A stretch of 64,000 bases of DNA from Hydractinia symbiolongicarpus. Its lineage: Eukaryota; Cnidaria; Hydrozoa; Anthoathecata; Hydractiniidae. The stretch's first letter is position 1. The number at the start of each line of letters is the position of its first letter. Both the position numbers and the translations under genes were made by a program. Location of the stretch: assembly GCF_029227915.1 (NCBI RefSeq), contig NC_079881.1:19133501-19197500 (forward strand), given 5' to 3'. Positions 21,033-37,258 of this stretch are shown here, one piece after another. The notes under the pieces were generated by a model. The model made no database searches, had not been told where the DNA came from, and saw only the letters and a list, made by a program, of their open reading frames with translations.

Positions 21033-24000
21033 TTATACATGACTTAGAAGCATATTCTTAATTTTTCTTGCGTCAATGTAAATGCTCAATGCAATGGACA
21101 CACCAACAGTAACAGACAGAACAAGTAAAAGTCTCTTTAGATAAAACGTCATTTGCAATTTATCGGACATCCCTCTTTGTGAATTTGTGTAATGTTTCAC
21201 TAAAGTAATGTTGTGCTTTTCACAGATTCTGTCGACATGTTCAGCCAACGATGGTCGGCCAACAAAATAGACAGCAGTTGATCTGGAAAGACGCGAAATG
21301 ATTTTTTCGAAGTTTATTCGATCTAGAGACAAAATAAAATATACCGTAATGCTTCGAATAAACGCCCTCCTTCTATTAAACGCCCCTTTAAATAGACGCC
21401 CCCGCTTTCAGTCATTTTTTAGATAAACGCCCCACTCTAATAGACCTTCCCCTTGAATAGACGCACCTCCCTCGTAAGGAGGCGTTTATTCGAGGCGATA
21501 GTAACAGTATTAGAAAATCATTAATTGTTATTGTTTTTTTTTTTAATTAAAAAAAGGCAATTTTAATGATGTTATTATAATATAAAACTTCATAAATACA
21601 ACTAAACACAATCTCTCATATTTGATACATTGGTAAAATAAGGAAATTTTCTTTAGACAACTTTTTCCTAAGTCTTCGGTTTTAGGTTGGAAATTTAGAA
21701 GTATTGTAAAGTTTATATAAAGTTTATAAAAAGCTGCAAAAGAGACGAAGTGTAAAAAAATTAATAAACGACCCGTCCTTTAAACGCCCAAGCGCCTTTA
21801 AGCCCCTTCGAAGCAATTTTACATTCTTGTTTACAAATTTTAAAGATTTCATTTTTTCTTAAGAATTTCGCATTCTAAACTTTGAATAATAAAGTAAAGG
21901 TTTGTTTATCAGAATATCAAAACTGTCATTTTTCTTCTTTCTTTATCGTTCTAAACAATAGACCTGCGAGTTGATAAATTCTATATTTTAGTATTATTAA
22001 GTATTATTCTTTAATAGATTTGTACCTCTTGTAAATGTTACCGCTGAATCAGTCCGATCAACTTTTGGGAAATTTCCCTTCTTTTCTGCAGTAATACTCC
22101 AGTGGAAGGAAACAGTTGCTGTTTGTACGAAGACCACCTCTTTGATGAGATTTTCAACCTTCTCATGAAAGTAGTCCGTAAATTGTGCACAACTAACTGT
22201 ATAATACATATCAAGGTGAGGCCTCTCTGCTGCATCTCGTTTTGACGATTTGTAGGCAAGAAAACTTAAGACATCCAAGAGATATCCCAGGCCGGAGCCA
22301 GAAGCAAATAAGGTGTAGCATTTCTTTCTGTTCTGCTTAAGTTGTTGATAAAGATGGAAGCACGACGCACGATATGGTCCCCATGCTGTGATTAGTTGTA
22401 AACCTATTTTAAAGAATAATAACAAAGTAAAAATAACAAACAAAAGCAAAGATATGCACGTGTAAACAAAAATAAACATTTTTTACTATTTGATTCATCA
22501 ACATTGAACAATCGTCTTGTCCAACTCGAAAACCATTGCGTGTGATCATCCATAACTCTAATAACAAAACCAATATCCCATGATTTATCCTTGGAATGGT
22601 TGTTAAATGACGTATAAGGATGCGCACGTTCCAAAGATAGCAACTGTCTCCTTTTGCTTGCCAAGGATAGGTAGTAAACATCTCCAACAGTTCTCTTGTT
22701 GTAAACATCTGACTTCATATAGACTACAATGTACTTTCCATCACTTGTTACTTGTTTAGCAGAGATTGTGCAATTACTTCTTCGGTAAAGGACAATACTA
22801 AGGAGACGATCAATGCACCAGAATATGAAAAATGGTAGATTAATGACATGTGCAAGTCCGTGTGTAATTTTTCTTATGTTATCAATGGCATACCAGACAC
22901 CGGCAAATGCGTGAAGAGCGATAGCAAAGGAGTACGATCTGTCGTTTAAGTAGCTGCTTCTGCTTAGAGGAAACAGGAAACAGAACAGGATGATCATTAG
23001 AAGTAATCTGTATATCTCATCTGATGTCAAATGTACACCTGATTTATCATTAAAAGACCAATTCTCAACAGCGGCCGGATCCCACCACTTGGTCCAATTC
23101 AGATGTCCCAACTGATTGCTAAAATTAAAGTGAGATGGTGGGCTGTAGGTCAGTTCTGTTCGATCAATTAACGGAGGAAGAAATATAACCAGCACATGAG
23201 CAAGTGAAGGAATGCCAATTAGAAAAATTCCAGCAATACGATGTGCTTTAATGTGAATGTCCCTTATTCTCGTGATTTTGAGGAATCTTGGTGCAATTTC
23301 AGTCATCATATTCGGAAGACACCATAACGTTGTGTAAAACATTAAATTTTGTGATGTTGTGATAAGTCTTGCCGTGACTCCCCATACAACGTTAGTCAGC
23401 GTTTGTCCAAAATTATCTCCCCACAATCGAGATACAGTTTTACCTAAAGATTATTTAAATATTCTCGTGATACAACAACTTTGAAGATCCCAAATGGAAA
23501 TAAAACGAAGTCAAGAGCCTTAAAGTTGTCTGAAATACCTTTTTACTTTTTTCAGGAATTAATTTGAACTTTTTGTTTCCTGACAGCCAGATTCGTCAGA
23601 TAAAGGCTATAAATTGCCTGAAAATACGATTTTGAAAATACGAATTTGAATTTATGAGTTTTATGTTAATAAAAACGTTTTTAACGTAAATTAGAATTTT
23701 TTATTAATTCCTTTGAATGTATAGACATATAATAGAGGTTTAACTAGAACGCAACTAACCTTTTCTTTTTAGCACACAGTCGCCAGTATAGACAAAACGG
23801 TCCACAATGCACAGAATGGTGACCACAGTGAATACAAACCACATCAATACTTCATAAGATATGGTCAACTGTTTCCTTCTTTGAATTTCAATTTTAAATG
23901 CAATTTCTTCTTCATTAGTAATTGACTGTGCTTGATTTGGATCATTAATCTGCAGTATCGCGTTTGCAGTAGTTGGTTCTGTTTCTCTCTCTGAAGTTGT

Positions 24001-24138
24001 TGGAGTTTTTACAGTGTCAGCACCAGAAGAATGTCCATTTCCGCTATCACTATCGTTGCAGTAGCAGATATCCACCATATAACAGTTATTGTTGACACCG
24101 ACATGCTGTTTGCTTTTTGAAAAGAAGTGCGTGTCCAT
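21033..24138 (-). CDS. NADPH oxidase / ferric reductase-like membrane flavocytochrome (4 exons)
   Basis: Exons on the minus strand: 24138-23760, 23443-22487, 22403-22026 and 21322-21033. All borders are GT/AG and the total is 2004 nt, giving 667 residues. Residues 1-93 are Cys- and Ser/Thr-rich and soluble; a membrane helix lies at about 95-115. The ferric-reductase membrane domain follows, with His190/194/209 in one helix region and His304/321/325 in another. FAD motif HPYTSF starts at His401. GPYR (454-457) stands where NOX proteins have GPYG. The nucleotide loop is FASGSGLG (478-485), and YFVGRPSL (590-597) resembles the late NOX motif. A strongly hydrophobic helix at about 636-654 follows the reductase domain, where NOX enzymes normally end. 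The expected role is moving electrons from NAD(P)H through FAD and haem across a membrane. The product could be superoxide or reduced iron; the sequence does not decide. An acceptor (TTACAG) at 24146 implies a spliced 5' UTR. Confidence 0.8.
21342..21822. repeat. MITE with AATAAACGCCCC repeats inside the last NOX-like intron
   Basis: The left end ACCGTAATGCTTCGAATAAA and the right end CTTCGAAGCAATTTTAC are imperfect reverse complements. Many short units of AATAGACGCCCC / AATAAACGCCCC type fill 21355-21480 and recur at 21765-21805. The whole lies between exons 3 and 4 and accounts for most of that 703-bp intron. Confidence 0.65.
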
Positions 24139-24145
24139 TTTTTAG

Positions 24146-25199
24146 CTGTAACAAAACATTCACCATTAATAACGCTTAAGCGAATATTTTAATACTATAC
24201 AAAAAAGTAGGCCTAAAACATGTAGAAGTGCTTGGAAGTTTGAGATCAAAGCATATATTTATTCCACACACCACCAGAGAGAAAGGACTTGGCGGTCGCC
24301 TTACCTAAACTATAAATAGAAGAAAAGGAGATTTCACCCGAAACATACATTAAAATTCTTAGGTGTAATACTTGTTGAAAACCTTCAGTGGCATTAACAT
24401 ATGTCTATGGTAATTTTAAAAGCTTTGAAATTTATTGACATTCTTTACGAAGCGCGTAATCAAAAATAATCACACCAGTATTTTCTAATACCTTCCACCT
24501 TCCTCTAAACAGATACACAATATGATCTGCAGGTCAATACCATCTCTCACCATTTGTAAAAACTAAGAACAATCAATTCTCTATTCCACGCCCCCACATT
24601 TGGAATAGGTTTAAAAAAATTGGGAAGTCAATTTTTGTATCAGTTTTGGTAGACATATTTCGATATAAGTGAAAAACCTACTGTTACTTGACATGAAAAG
24701 CAAAACAGCTTTCCTTTATGTCTATGTCTATTTCTTTTTTAATTTTTCTATTTTTATCTTTACTCTATCACTTAATTTTATTAAACCTTCTTGAATTTAT
24801 AAATAGCTATATTGATTAGGCTATATTTTTTGTTGATAAGCTCGTTTGTAACGTTAACCAGTAAATTGAGCACCGTGGTACTACCCTTTGCGTAGAAATA
24901 ACAAGACTCTTTCTTTTCTTCTGCGAGTTACCTGGCTTACATTTCGGACGCAATTTTTTATTTCTGCGGAATAGTTTTCGGACAAGATAACAAAAAATAC
25001 ACAGGTCTTTTGAACGAATTTTGGCTAGATTGGTTTTAAAATTTACAACTGCAGCGGTATATCGACCAAATTAGAAAAACTAAAATTTTCGGATGGGAAA
25101 AGTTTTGGCCGACACAATTTTCAGACGGAAAAATTTCCGGACAAAAAAAAATCGAAAGCTTTTCCGTCCGAAATTTTTTTATCCTAACGTATTCAGGAT
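24146..25199. other. Upstream region of the NOX-like gene
   Basis: Should contain the non-coding first exon and promoter of the NOX-like gene, neither of which I can place. Repeated TTTCGGACG / TTTTCCGTCCG text at about 24945-25175 suggests a decayed inverted repeat. Confidence 0.35.
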
Positions 25200-25522
25200 A
25201 AGTGCATTTGATACGTGATATTGTACGTGTCTATATATATATGTTACGTGTATTATTATGTCTAAACTAAATTCACGTGACAATTCTTTTCATTTCAAAT
25301 TCTTTTCATCTATTTTATGCTTGTTTTCTATTGTTTCTATTATTTCCATTACCTTTGTATATTGCCTATTCATATATATTCCCTCAGCAATTTTAACCTT
25401 TTATTATATTACTTAATTACATTTGCATGTATATATGTACAAACACGTAGCTACAGATTATTTTATGTACTGATGATAGCGTAAGCCGAAAGGTTTTTAC
25501 ATTTAATTTTTAATAAAATATA
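25200..25522 (+). repeat. Possible Penelope-like 3' remnant with hammerhead-like motif
   Basis: At 25470-25491 the text reads CTGATGATAGCGTAAGCCGAAA, quoted here in two parts: CTGATGA, then TAGCGTAAGCCGAAA. CTGATGA...CGAAA with a small stem between is the layout of a hammerhead ribozyme core and parallels CGATGA...GAAACGTC in the Penelope-like arms at 55160-55190 and 57246-57276. No coding remnant was found, so the assignment is tentative. Confidence 0.35.
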
Positions 25523-25632
25523 TCTATATTATAATGCCCGTATACGTCTGTCCGTCCGTATGTCTGTCACGCAAAATGGTAGCTTAGCTGCGACGGGCGA
25601 ACCCGTGGATTTTTCCACGGGCTAACGACTAG
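25523..25632 (+). mobile_element. Short non-autonomous Helitron
   Basis: This 110-bp element starts TCTATATTATAATGCCCG and ends GACTAG. The flanks are A on the left and T on the right, as expected for Helitron insertion between A and T. A perfect 8-bp hairpin (25602-25609 with 25614-25621, loop TTTT) lies 7 nt before the terminal CTAG. The internal TCTGTCACGCAAAATGGTAG is shared with fragments near 11300 and 40480. Confidence 0.7.
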
Positions 25633-28389
25633 TATTTTTAAAATACATTTACATGGCGAATTTTATTACTATGTGAAATATTGTTTTAATACAGTGATTT
25701 TGTTATGAAGCTAAAAAGCCGTAAAAATGCAATACTTTTGCATGGCCTTTGAATTGTATCAGGTGGTTTCCGCTTTGATAAAAAAGGTTGAGGACCAGCT
25801 TTTTCTCTAAAAGTACTTACTATACATATTAAAAATGCTTAGCTATCAGAGTCTCTGAAAACGGCTACTATCACGAACTTGATCAGATTTCAAAACCTTA
25901 CAACTTGTAAAAATGAGCAGTCCAATTTGTTTACAATATTGTTTTTAAAGTTTAATTCCTAGTGATATAGTGGCGATTTCGTAAAAGCGTCAGTCATAGC
26001 CGATCAGGTAGCATCGAGGCTTAATGTACCCCTAATCAATAAGATTGAGCCAATATTGGTTATTAAAGCATGAGCTGATAATTCTCGCTCGTAATGTAGT
26101 GTGCTGAGACCATCAGCCAATGAGAAGATTTTGGAACAACATAAAAGTTACTGTTGATCAAAGCTGCAAAACTCAAAAAAGCATACAATTAAAAAAACGC
26201 GGCATTATTAATATTTCTAGTTTTATTGTTGTTGTTTTTTTTGCATACTGCATACGTCACATTCCCAAAAATTAGCTTGTCTTTATGTGGTGAGCGAACT
26301 AACAAAATTATTATTTTGAGCATGAGGACAAATTTTACAAAAAACAAAAGTTACATAGTTAAATCCGAACAAATATCGATTCTATTTAGATTAGCCTTGT
26401 GTCAGACAAGCTTTAAAGAAACAAAGCAAAACAACTTCAATTTTTAAACACAGTTGTTGTTTTTAAATTGGCTTTAATAATTTTTCGGTTTTTGTGTTTC
26501 CGTCACAACTAAAATTCCCCAACGTATTGCACCCCTTATTTCATTCTCTGTGCGCATAATTAGGGAGGGATTGGCTGAACGTAGTGGGGGTAATAAATTG
26601 AAAACATGGAAGGTTTCGATTTAAAAAAAGTGATAATAAAAAAATAACAATAATTTTTTTTTTTGTTGTTTGTCAAGGAGCCGATTTAATCATTAAAGAG
26701 GGGGCTTTTAATAGTTTTAAAGAATTCATTCCTTTTGACTTTACGTTATCAAAAATTAAATATTTTTTCATGAGACGTAGATCAAAAAGAAAAAAACTTG
26801 TATCTGAAAAATGTCACCAAAAGAACCATCTTTTTTACAATTAAATGAAAAATAGAAACGAACTCAAGCATACAAGAACGATCTCATAATTCTATGCGTG
26901 AATTAAAAAACATCGTCAAATGATGTTAGCAGAATCATCCGGAAACCACTGAAAATTTAAAAATTTCGAGAATTTGACACATGCTCATGTGGCGAAATTT
27001 TCTTTCCATGCTTCTTTAAAAACCGATGCTTAATAGTTATAATAAACACAGCCTACGTTCCAATAATTTTCTAATATAGCTTTCTAAGTGGTTAAAAGTT
27101 TACAGCGAAAAATATTTCGCCGCTAAAAAGTAGGAACTGTTTCTATTTCTCAGCGAAGAAAATAAAGACAAATGAAACTGCGCCTGTATGCAATTCACCG
27201 TATAATTCGCTTCTTGAATATCTCTTTTTACATAACAGACCCACAATCAGCAGCGGAACAACTCACGACGTGGAAGAAACAGAATTTTGATGGGTGCTAG
27301 ATGATTGTTATAAAAAACTTAGACCTGCGCAAAAAAAAGAAGATGCTTACCGGATATTTTTTCCAACGCTTCGTTTTTTAACTTTGAATGTCAACTGTGA
27401 TTAATATAATGTTTCTTGAATCTTTAATTTTTATAGCTTTTTTGTTTTGTTTTTTGTCTATCGAGCATGCGCTGAATTATATGAAATTATGAGAAATGTG
27501 TGAATGCGGTAATATTTAAGTAATTACGGTAGTTAAAAAATTCTTTTTCTTTTCTCCAAGGTAAAATAATGCCATTAAAATGCAATTGGCTCTTAAAAAG
27601 CATAAAAATTTCAAATTCTATTTTTTATCAACATTAAAAATTTGTTTTATATTTCCCCATTAAGCAATTATAATAAATACGCATAGGCCGTGATAATTTT
27701 TTTCTCATCTTGGATTTCTGCTTAATCTCTCAAAAAGATTTGCGCCGTTGTTAATGTTAGCTCTGCATCGACACGTTTATTCCACCTCTACCCTAATTTT
27801 AAAGTATCAAGATTTTTCATCTAGTTTTCCCCACCTTCTCTGATACTACGATTAACTAAGTCATATAAAGTGACTTTGCTCTGTTAAGGTGCGTCTCCCA
27901 GTTAGAAGTCATCCCAAACAGCTATTTCATTAATATTTCTTCTTCTGTAAACAAAACGGGAAATTTCCTCTTTAGTATGTAAAGTATGTGATTGAATGAC
28001 TTGTGGTGTGCTTCTTATGTAACTTTAGGAAATATTATTGACAATAGATAATAAACGAGATATTTAACTTAAGCTCCCAAAGATAAATGTCTGGAGAAAA
28101 AAAGCTATTCATTTCTATTATTTAAATATTTCTGCTTCTTGTTTGTTATTTTGTTATTGTTAAAAAAATTGACTCGCTTAAGTAGGTGCTAATTAAAACA
28201 ATCTATTTTGAAACTAATATATTTCAAAGATAATATTAATGAATCTTATAAATTATCAACCGCTTATTCTAAGTATAAAAAAATTGTGCTTAAAATACAA
28301 GATTACAATACAAGATCGTAGTTTACTTTAAATAAATAAGTTAAAAATTAATGTACTCTCTCACAAATATAAAAAAATAGTAATATTAA
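25633..28389. other. Intergenic, no gene seen
   Basis: AT-rich, with no supported reading frame, RNA gene or inverted repeat noticed over about 2.7 kb. It ends at the 3' end of the astacin gene. Confidence 0.5.
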
Positions 28390-31900
<3,511 letters not shown>

Positions 31901-32026
31901 TTTCTCTGTTACTAATATAGTTATCTTTTCCAATTGATGCTTGTCGAATAAAAGTTGTGCTTTCAGCTGAGGCTGTAAATAAGTAAAGCTGAAATTAAAC
32001 TGATGAATATCCCTTCACTGTTCAAC

Positions 32027-32034
32027 TATTTATA
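32027..32034 (-). promoter_or_regulatory. TATA box of the astacin gene
   Basis: TATAAATA on the minus strand, about 127 bp upstream of the ATG at 31900. A start site near 32000 would give a leader of about 100 nt. Confidence 0.45.
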
Positions 32035-32039
32035 CAAAT

Positions 32040-33912
32040 TTATTAAGTACGTCATTATCCGCTTCTGCTCATATGCCGGTAATACGTTATCCTGGAAAGC
32101 AAGGAAATGGTCAAGTCATTTGTATAAAACTATTCAAAGGTTAGATGTCAAGAAAAAGTGGAATCCTGATATACAAAGCTAGCGACGTATTGCATGAAAT
32201 ATACGCAATTTAAATGTGGTAATTTGTTATTTGAATCGGGAAGTTGCATATGTGTTGATACGTAAGGGAAGTCATATGGTATGTTAATTATGTTCCTTTT
32301 CACCAAGAACACTTTATGAACTTATAGTACCGTTATCACATCATTGCTTTGTTAAAGGGGACATGCTATCATGCATTGGTGTAGATTAAAAGAATAAAGT
32401 ATTTAATTCACTGTTGCGATTGTTGTGTAGCAGCCAGCGTTAGCATTTTCTGATCTTCAAAGTGAGAACTAGATTCTTCTCAAAAAGAAATAGTGTACCA
32501 TTACAAGAAAATCAGATCGTTCATTTAAAGCTTATTAAAATAACAAGTAGTATCAGCAAATGTTTAACCCTTTTTATATTGAGATTTAGTGGCCATGCCA
32601 ACGCTTTCTTCTTTTCTTTGGGGAAGGCAGGACAATGTTGTAAGGTCGACGACAAGAATTTTCTATTCCTGTAACTTCTGAACTGCCTTCACATTTACAA
32701 GGTTATGAGTTTGTTTCTCCTCTTTTTAGTTCTTCTTTTAAAATGTTGCTTCAATTTCTGTATTTTACGGGCTTTATTCATGCTTGATTATGGCTTGTTG
32801 ACTATTGTGCAAATTCAGGTGTTTGCTCTAAAAGTTAGACTGGTACAAAATCAAACTCCGTTTAATAACGTTTGTCGTCGTTTAAGAATCGTATATAAGC
32901 CATGTTGAAATATCAATACTCATAGAGCTTCGAGTGGCAAAAAACAACACGATGAGTATATTAATTTGTTCAAAAAATTGTTTTAGAAAAATTCTTTCTT
33001 TTAACCCAAACTATATTACGGTAGAAAAAAGTTGTGTATATATTCATTCCAATTTTAAGAATGGTATCGGTAAAACTAAAAGGAATTACAAAGTCATCGT
33101 TCTAAACGTCTGAGAATTTCTTCTGTAGTAAATTGTCGATGAGACCGCATTCTTTTTGTGTCAATCAATGCTTTTTCCGTTTTAGAGTCATCAAACCGCT
33201 CTCCTTAATTAAGATAACTTGATGATTTATTGAGAGCAACCTGAACTTTATGACATCTTCCCTCCTTCCATCTCAATTTCATCCATCACTTTCGATATAT
33301 TAATCCTGCTTGCGTTTGGTTTTTATATTTGGTTAATGTAATTGTATTGCAGAAAAAGTGATAGTAACCGAGAAAACAGCTGATGGCCTGGTATAAAATG
33401 TTGCATTTGATGTTAAGATTTTTATATTTGTGTACAGACGAAATATCAATTAAAGTTCATATCATTGTTTCATTTAGTAAGGAATTCCTTTTTCATGTGC
33501 AATAAAATGACGATTTTCCTTATTGAGAGATTTGTTAGAGATATTATGACTTGATTATGGTGTCTCCGACAAAAATAATTAGAAACTACGACATTCATTT
33601 TATCGCTTAGATACCGTAAATCATCTAATCCCCTCCTTTTCTGATTTTCAATGTCAGTAGATAAAATTTGCCGGATCAGCATTTAAGATATAATACATCA
33701 AACTCCAAATAGGCATGACCAACCAAACCACTTTCTTCATTTTATTTTCTTTCGCATATCCCAATTGATAATTTATCGTACTCTTTAGCTTTATTTCTCG
33801 AGTTTGGTTCAACAGATAAAATTTTATATAAAGCAGGTGTTCAGTTAGCTTTACACTTGATGATCTCAGACAACACTCCCAATTATTAGAAATCTTCTTT
33901 ACTTCTGAGTTA
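32040..33912. other. Intergenic, no gene seen
   Basis: AT-rich. Plus-strand frames at 32462-32908 are short and without domains. No repeat family was recognised. Confidence 0.45.
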
Positions 33913-35828
33913 CGGAGTTACCGCGCAGGTCTGGGCACTAGCGAAGCGCTTGTAGGGACAAATTTTTATATCCACCGCAGAGCGTAAGGCATTTGCTAAG
34001 AAAAACATGCAGTGCGCAGAGAATTATTCACTTTTTCCTTTGTATTTTTACTTTTTAAACTGGTGCGATATATTGATTTTACAAATATTTAAAGGACGGA
34101 TACTCAGTATTGACATAAGATTGTATATTATGAAAGTTCAAGACCTAAACTTGGTTATTAATTTAATTGCTTCAAGTTGTGGGGTACACTCATCATGAAA
34201 AGTTGGCAATCAAAAGAGAAAGAAACCTTATATTGGAAGCTAGTTACATCACAAGATTTAATATTGTCTTAAAAATATCACAGTGCTGATCAAAGAGGAA
34301 TTACTAGCATGTCATTCAAGATTTATATAGCTACTAGTACAACCAAAATAATGTAGCTCATTAAACACGGTAAAGAAAACAATGGGTTTTTTTCTAAAGT
34401 AATAGTTTCATGCTCAATAAACAGATACCTAGCTAGCTATAATATTAAAAAAAATTCCAAAATTTCTTATTTTGTGTTGGCTAGAAACATTATTTAACTA
34501 ACCAGGGCGGACATTTTTTATAAACCAAATTAAAAATTGTCAAAAAGCTGGCTGTATCTGTCTCGTAGTTTTTGTTAGCTAGGGGCCACACTGGGTCACT
34601 CATATATCGTAACCTTATTCATACAGTAGTCAGATATATAGATTGGCAAGTGCCCAGATGGTAAAAATAGGATCATAAAAACTCATTTCTAATATCACTC
34701 AACTTCAAAACATATCAAACAGTGCAGTTTGAACACCAACTTAGCCTTAAAAATTGCTACGCCTCAATTTTGCATTGGAATAATTTTAATATGTAAAGTA
34801 CAAAGTTTCGACCGCTGCGAAATTTAAAATAAAATAATATACTGTGGTTAAAATAAACAAATTTAATGGAAAATAACTTTTTAAACAAATTTAGTGACTT
34901 TAATTGTTTTCGTCAAATATTTTCGGTTGCCAAATTTTTTTTTGTCAATGTACCAAAATTACTATAGCTATCACAAAATTGTAATAGTGGACCTTGCTAA
35001 ATTTATTCTTGCATTTTACCAAAATTAAGAACACAGTAATATAGTGTAGCATGCTATTATATATATCCCTTCCTAGCTAGTTATGTAATATTTATATACA
35101 ATCATTTCTAACGAAAAGTTAAAGCCAGTCATTATATCATTGAAGTGTGTATTTTATTTTCAATCGATTTCATCTGTGCTCTTTTTCATACAACTAGTTA
35201 GCTATACTTTTTAAATAAATCCTTTATTAGATGCTCTTCCACGTTAATCCATGTCAAACTTGCAGATCCATATATAACTAGCTAGCTATAGCTCACTGTA
35301 AAAAAACTTCCTATAGCTTTCTGTAGCTTCTGTCTTTCTATAGCTAGCTGTAATTTTTATTTCTTCTTGCCAAAGCGCACTGATGATGATAGAAAAGTGT
35401 TTCTTTTTAACCATTACTTTATTCCTCACAACACAAAATGTTTGGTATATGTAGCTAGCTTGCAACAAGAAGCTAACCCCTAAAACTAACATCAACAATA
35501 TGTCCTCTTTTGCCTCTCCATAAAAGTCAGTAATTTAAGTTTTCTTCGATTCCAACATCTTACCCATGTCAATATACCACAAAGAAGGTTAGCAACACCA
35601 TTTAAACGTGTTAATAAAAAGCAAAACGTCAGTTAAAGTAAAAATTTAGTTGAAGAAACATCAGGCAGGATTTTGCATTTCTGCCTCTTTTCACAGCACT
35701 ATCCAGAATAGTTGTGAAAAACTGACCATGAAAATTATTTGGCCCATCGATACAAATGAAAACAAGCCAAAAATTTGTCCCTACAAAGCGCTTCGCTAGC
35801 GCCCAGACCTGCGCAGTATGAAACTCCG
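33913..35828. mobile_element. 1.9-kb non-autonomous DNA transposon with about 55-bp terminal inverted repeats
   Basis: The left end reads CGGAGTTACCGCGCAGGTCT then GGGCACTAGCGAAGCGCTTG and TAGGGACAAATTTTT. The right end (35769-35828) is its reverse complement with a few substitutions and small indels, closing with AACTCCG. A TA dinucleotide flanks both ends (33911-33912 and 35829-35830), the expected target duplication of a TA-targeting transposase. The interior has no coding capacity and contains many GCTAGCTA tetramer runs, so the element needs a transposase from elsewhere. Confidence 0.82.
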
Positions 35829-35830
35829 TA

Positions 35831-37258
35831 CTTACTAAAAAAGTTTTTTAACAAGTTTCTTAATTTTTCTTTGAAGAGATATTCAATTAAAAAGCATGAC
35901 TTAAACACAACAAAGACACTTTCGGCAATATATTTGCAAAAAAAAGATGAAATGAAGCTTTCCATAGAAATCGTTCATTTTTAAGTAGTCTTTTATTCAA
36001 AATTCGTTCTGTTTAAAACTTCAGAATTCCGATGACGTAGTTTTGGACAGGATGACGCATTTAAATTTTTTATATTGTAATAATCCAATGTGCAATGTGC
36101 TGTTCCAAAAGTCCGTCCTAAATAGGGTTAAATTTTTCTAAATGATTTCTTTATATACAAAAAACATCAGCAATATTTTTTGAGTTTTTTTATGTTCTTG
36201 TTACATATTTCACGAGCCCTAGATATAATTCAATTGTTTTTTATTCCCGGTGGAGAGCGCGTGCTCCATAATTAATGACCATTTAAGGACTGTTTAAACA
36301 AAGGAAAATTTTCGAATCATAATTGATGTATATTTGTGAAAATAAATTCACCGACGTGGTTTTCGTTTTTAAGAAAATTTTCCCTACGGTTTTCCCTACG
36401 AATTTTGGACCAATCAAAAGTTGCGAAAAAAACTTAAAGTATATGATAATGACCAATTAAATAAAAGAACTTTACTTTCGTTATCCATCAAGCATCGATA
36501 CATCTTTGATCAATATTTTAATGTTATGACACAACTTTTAGAATTTTGTACTTTTTTTAGAACTTCTGGATGCTTTTATCGGATTGTTAAAGATAAAACG
36601 TTGAAACCCCTTTTCTCTAAGTTGTGTACTAATACTGTTCCTTACAATTTAAAACAAAGTTTTAAATTCGAGGCATTGTTCTAAAGCAACACATAGCGGC
36701 GATTGAAAATTAGTAAAATTGGACGATAGCGTGTTTTATCTACAGGTGACGTGTCAAGCTCCTCCTGCCAGGATTCTACATTTTATAAAATTTTCATAAT
36801 TCAAAATTTTCTTGTTTTCAACTTGAAGTAAGAATAATAAAATAAAAGTTGGGATAAAAATGTAATTATGGGATAAGAATATAATTCACTCAAAGAATAC
36901 CATAGCGGCCGATAACTTTTTGTGTAATCTATGTATGTCGACCCTCTGGACATAATATGTTAAAAAAGAACAGGCTGAGTAGGGTTAATGCGAACGACTT
37001 AAATTTGCGTTTACAGATATCCTTATTTTCTGTCCTCTGTTAATTCCCCCGATATTATTTCTTTGTTGCGTTATTAGGACTCGTATTTTTAAACACTACA
37101 AAAACAAGTTAAATTTTATCTTAATTTATTCAATTAATCCCGTTTTTACAGGGTAATTATGTTTTAGGAAAGCCGCTTTGCGAATGCTAAATAAAAAAAA
37201 CAAACACACAAAAAACACGAAGTATATACAATAAAATTCTGTCGTTACAGACTTGAAG
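35831..37258. other. Intergenic, no gene seen
   Basis: AT-rich. The open frames at 36421-36684 and elsewhere start at non-ATG codons and have no domain. Nothing supported. Confidence 0.45.

Noticed and set aside
22038-22259. Alternative minus-strand frame of 73 codons within NOX-like exon 3
   Set aside because: It overlaps the exon in another frame, while the exon frame continues exon 2 and exon 4 in phase.
32462-32908. Two short hydrophobic plus-strand frames
   Set aside because: No start context, splice sites or homology-like motifs; composition alone explains them.
36421-36684. Plus-strand frame of 87 codons
   Set aside because: Starts at a non-ATG codon, has no domain, signal peptide or splice context, and AT-rich DNA gives such frames by chance.
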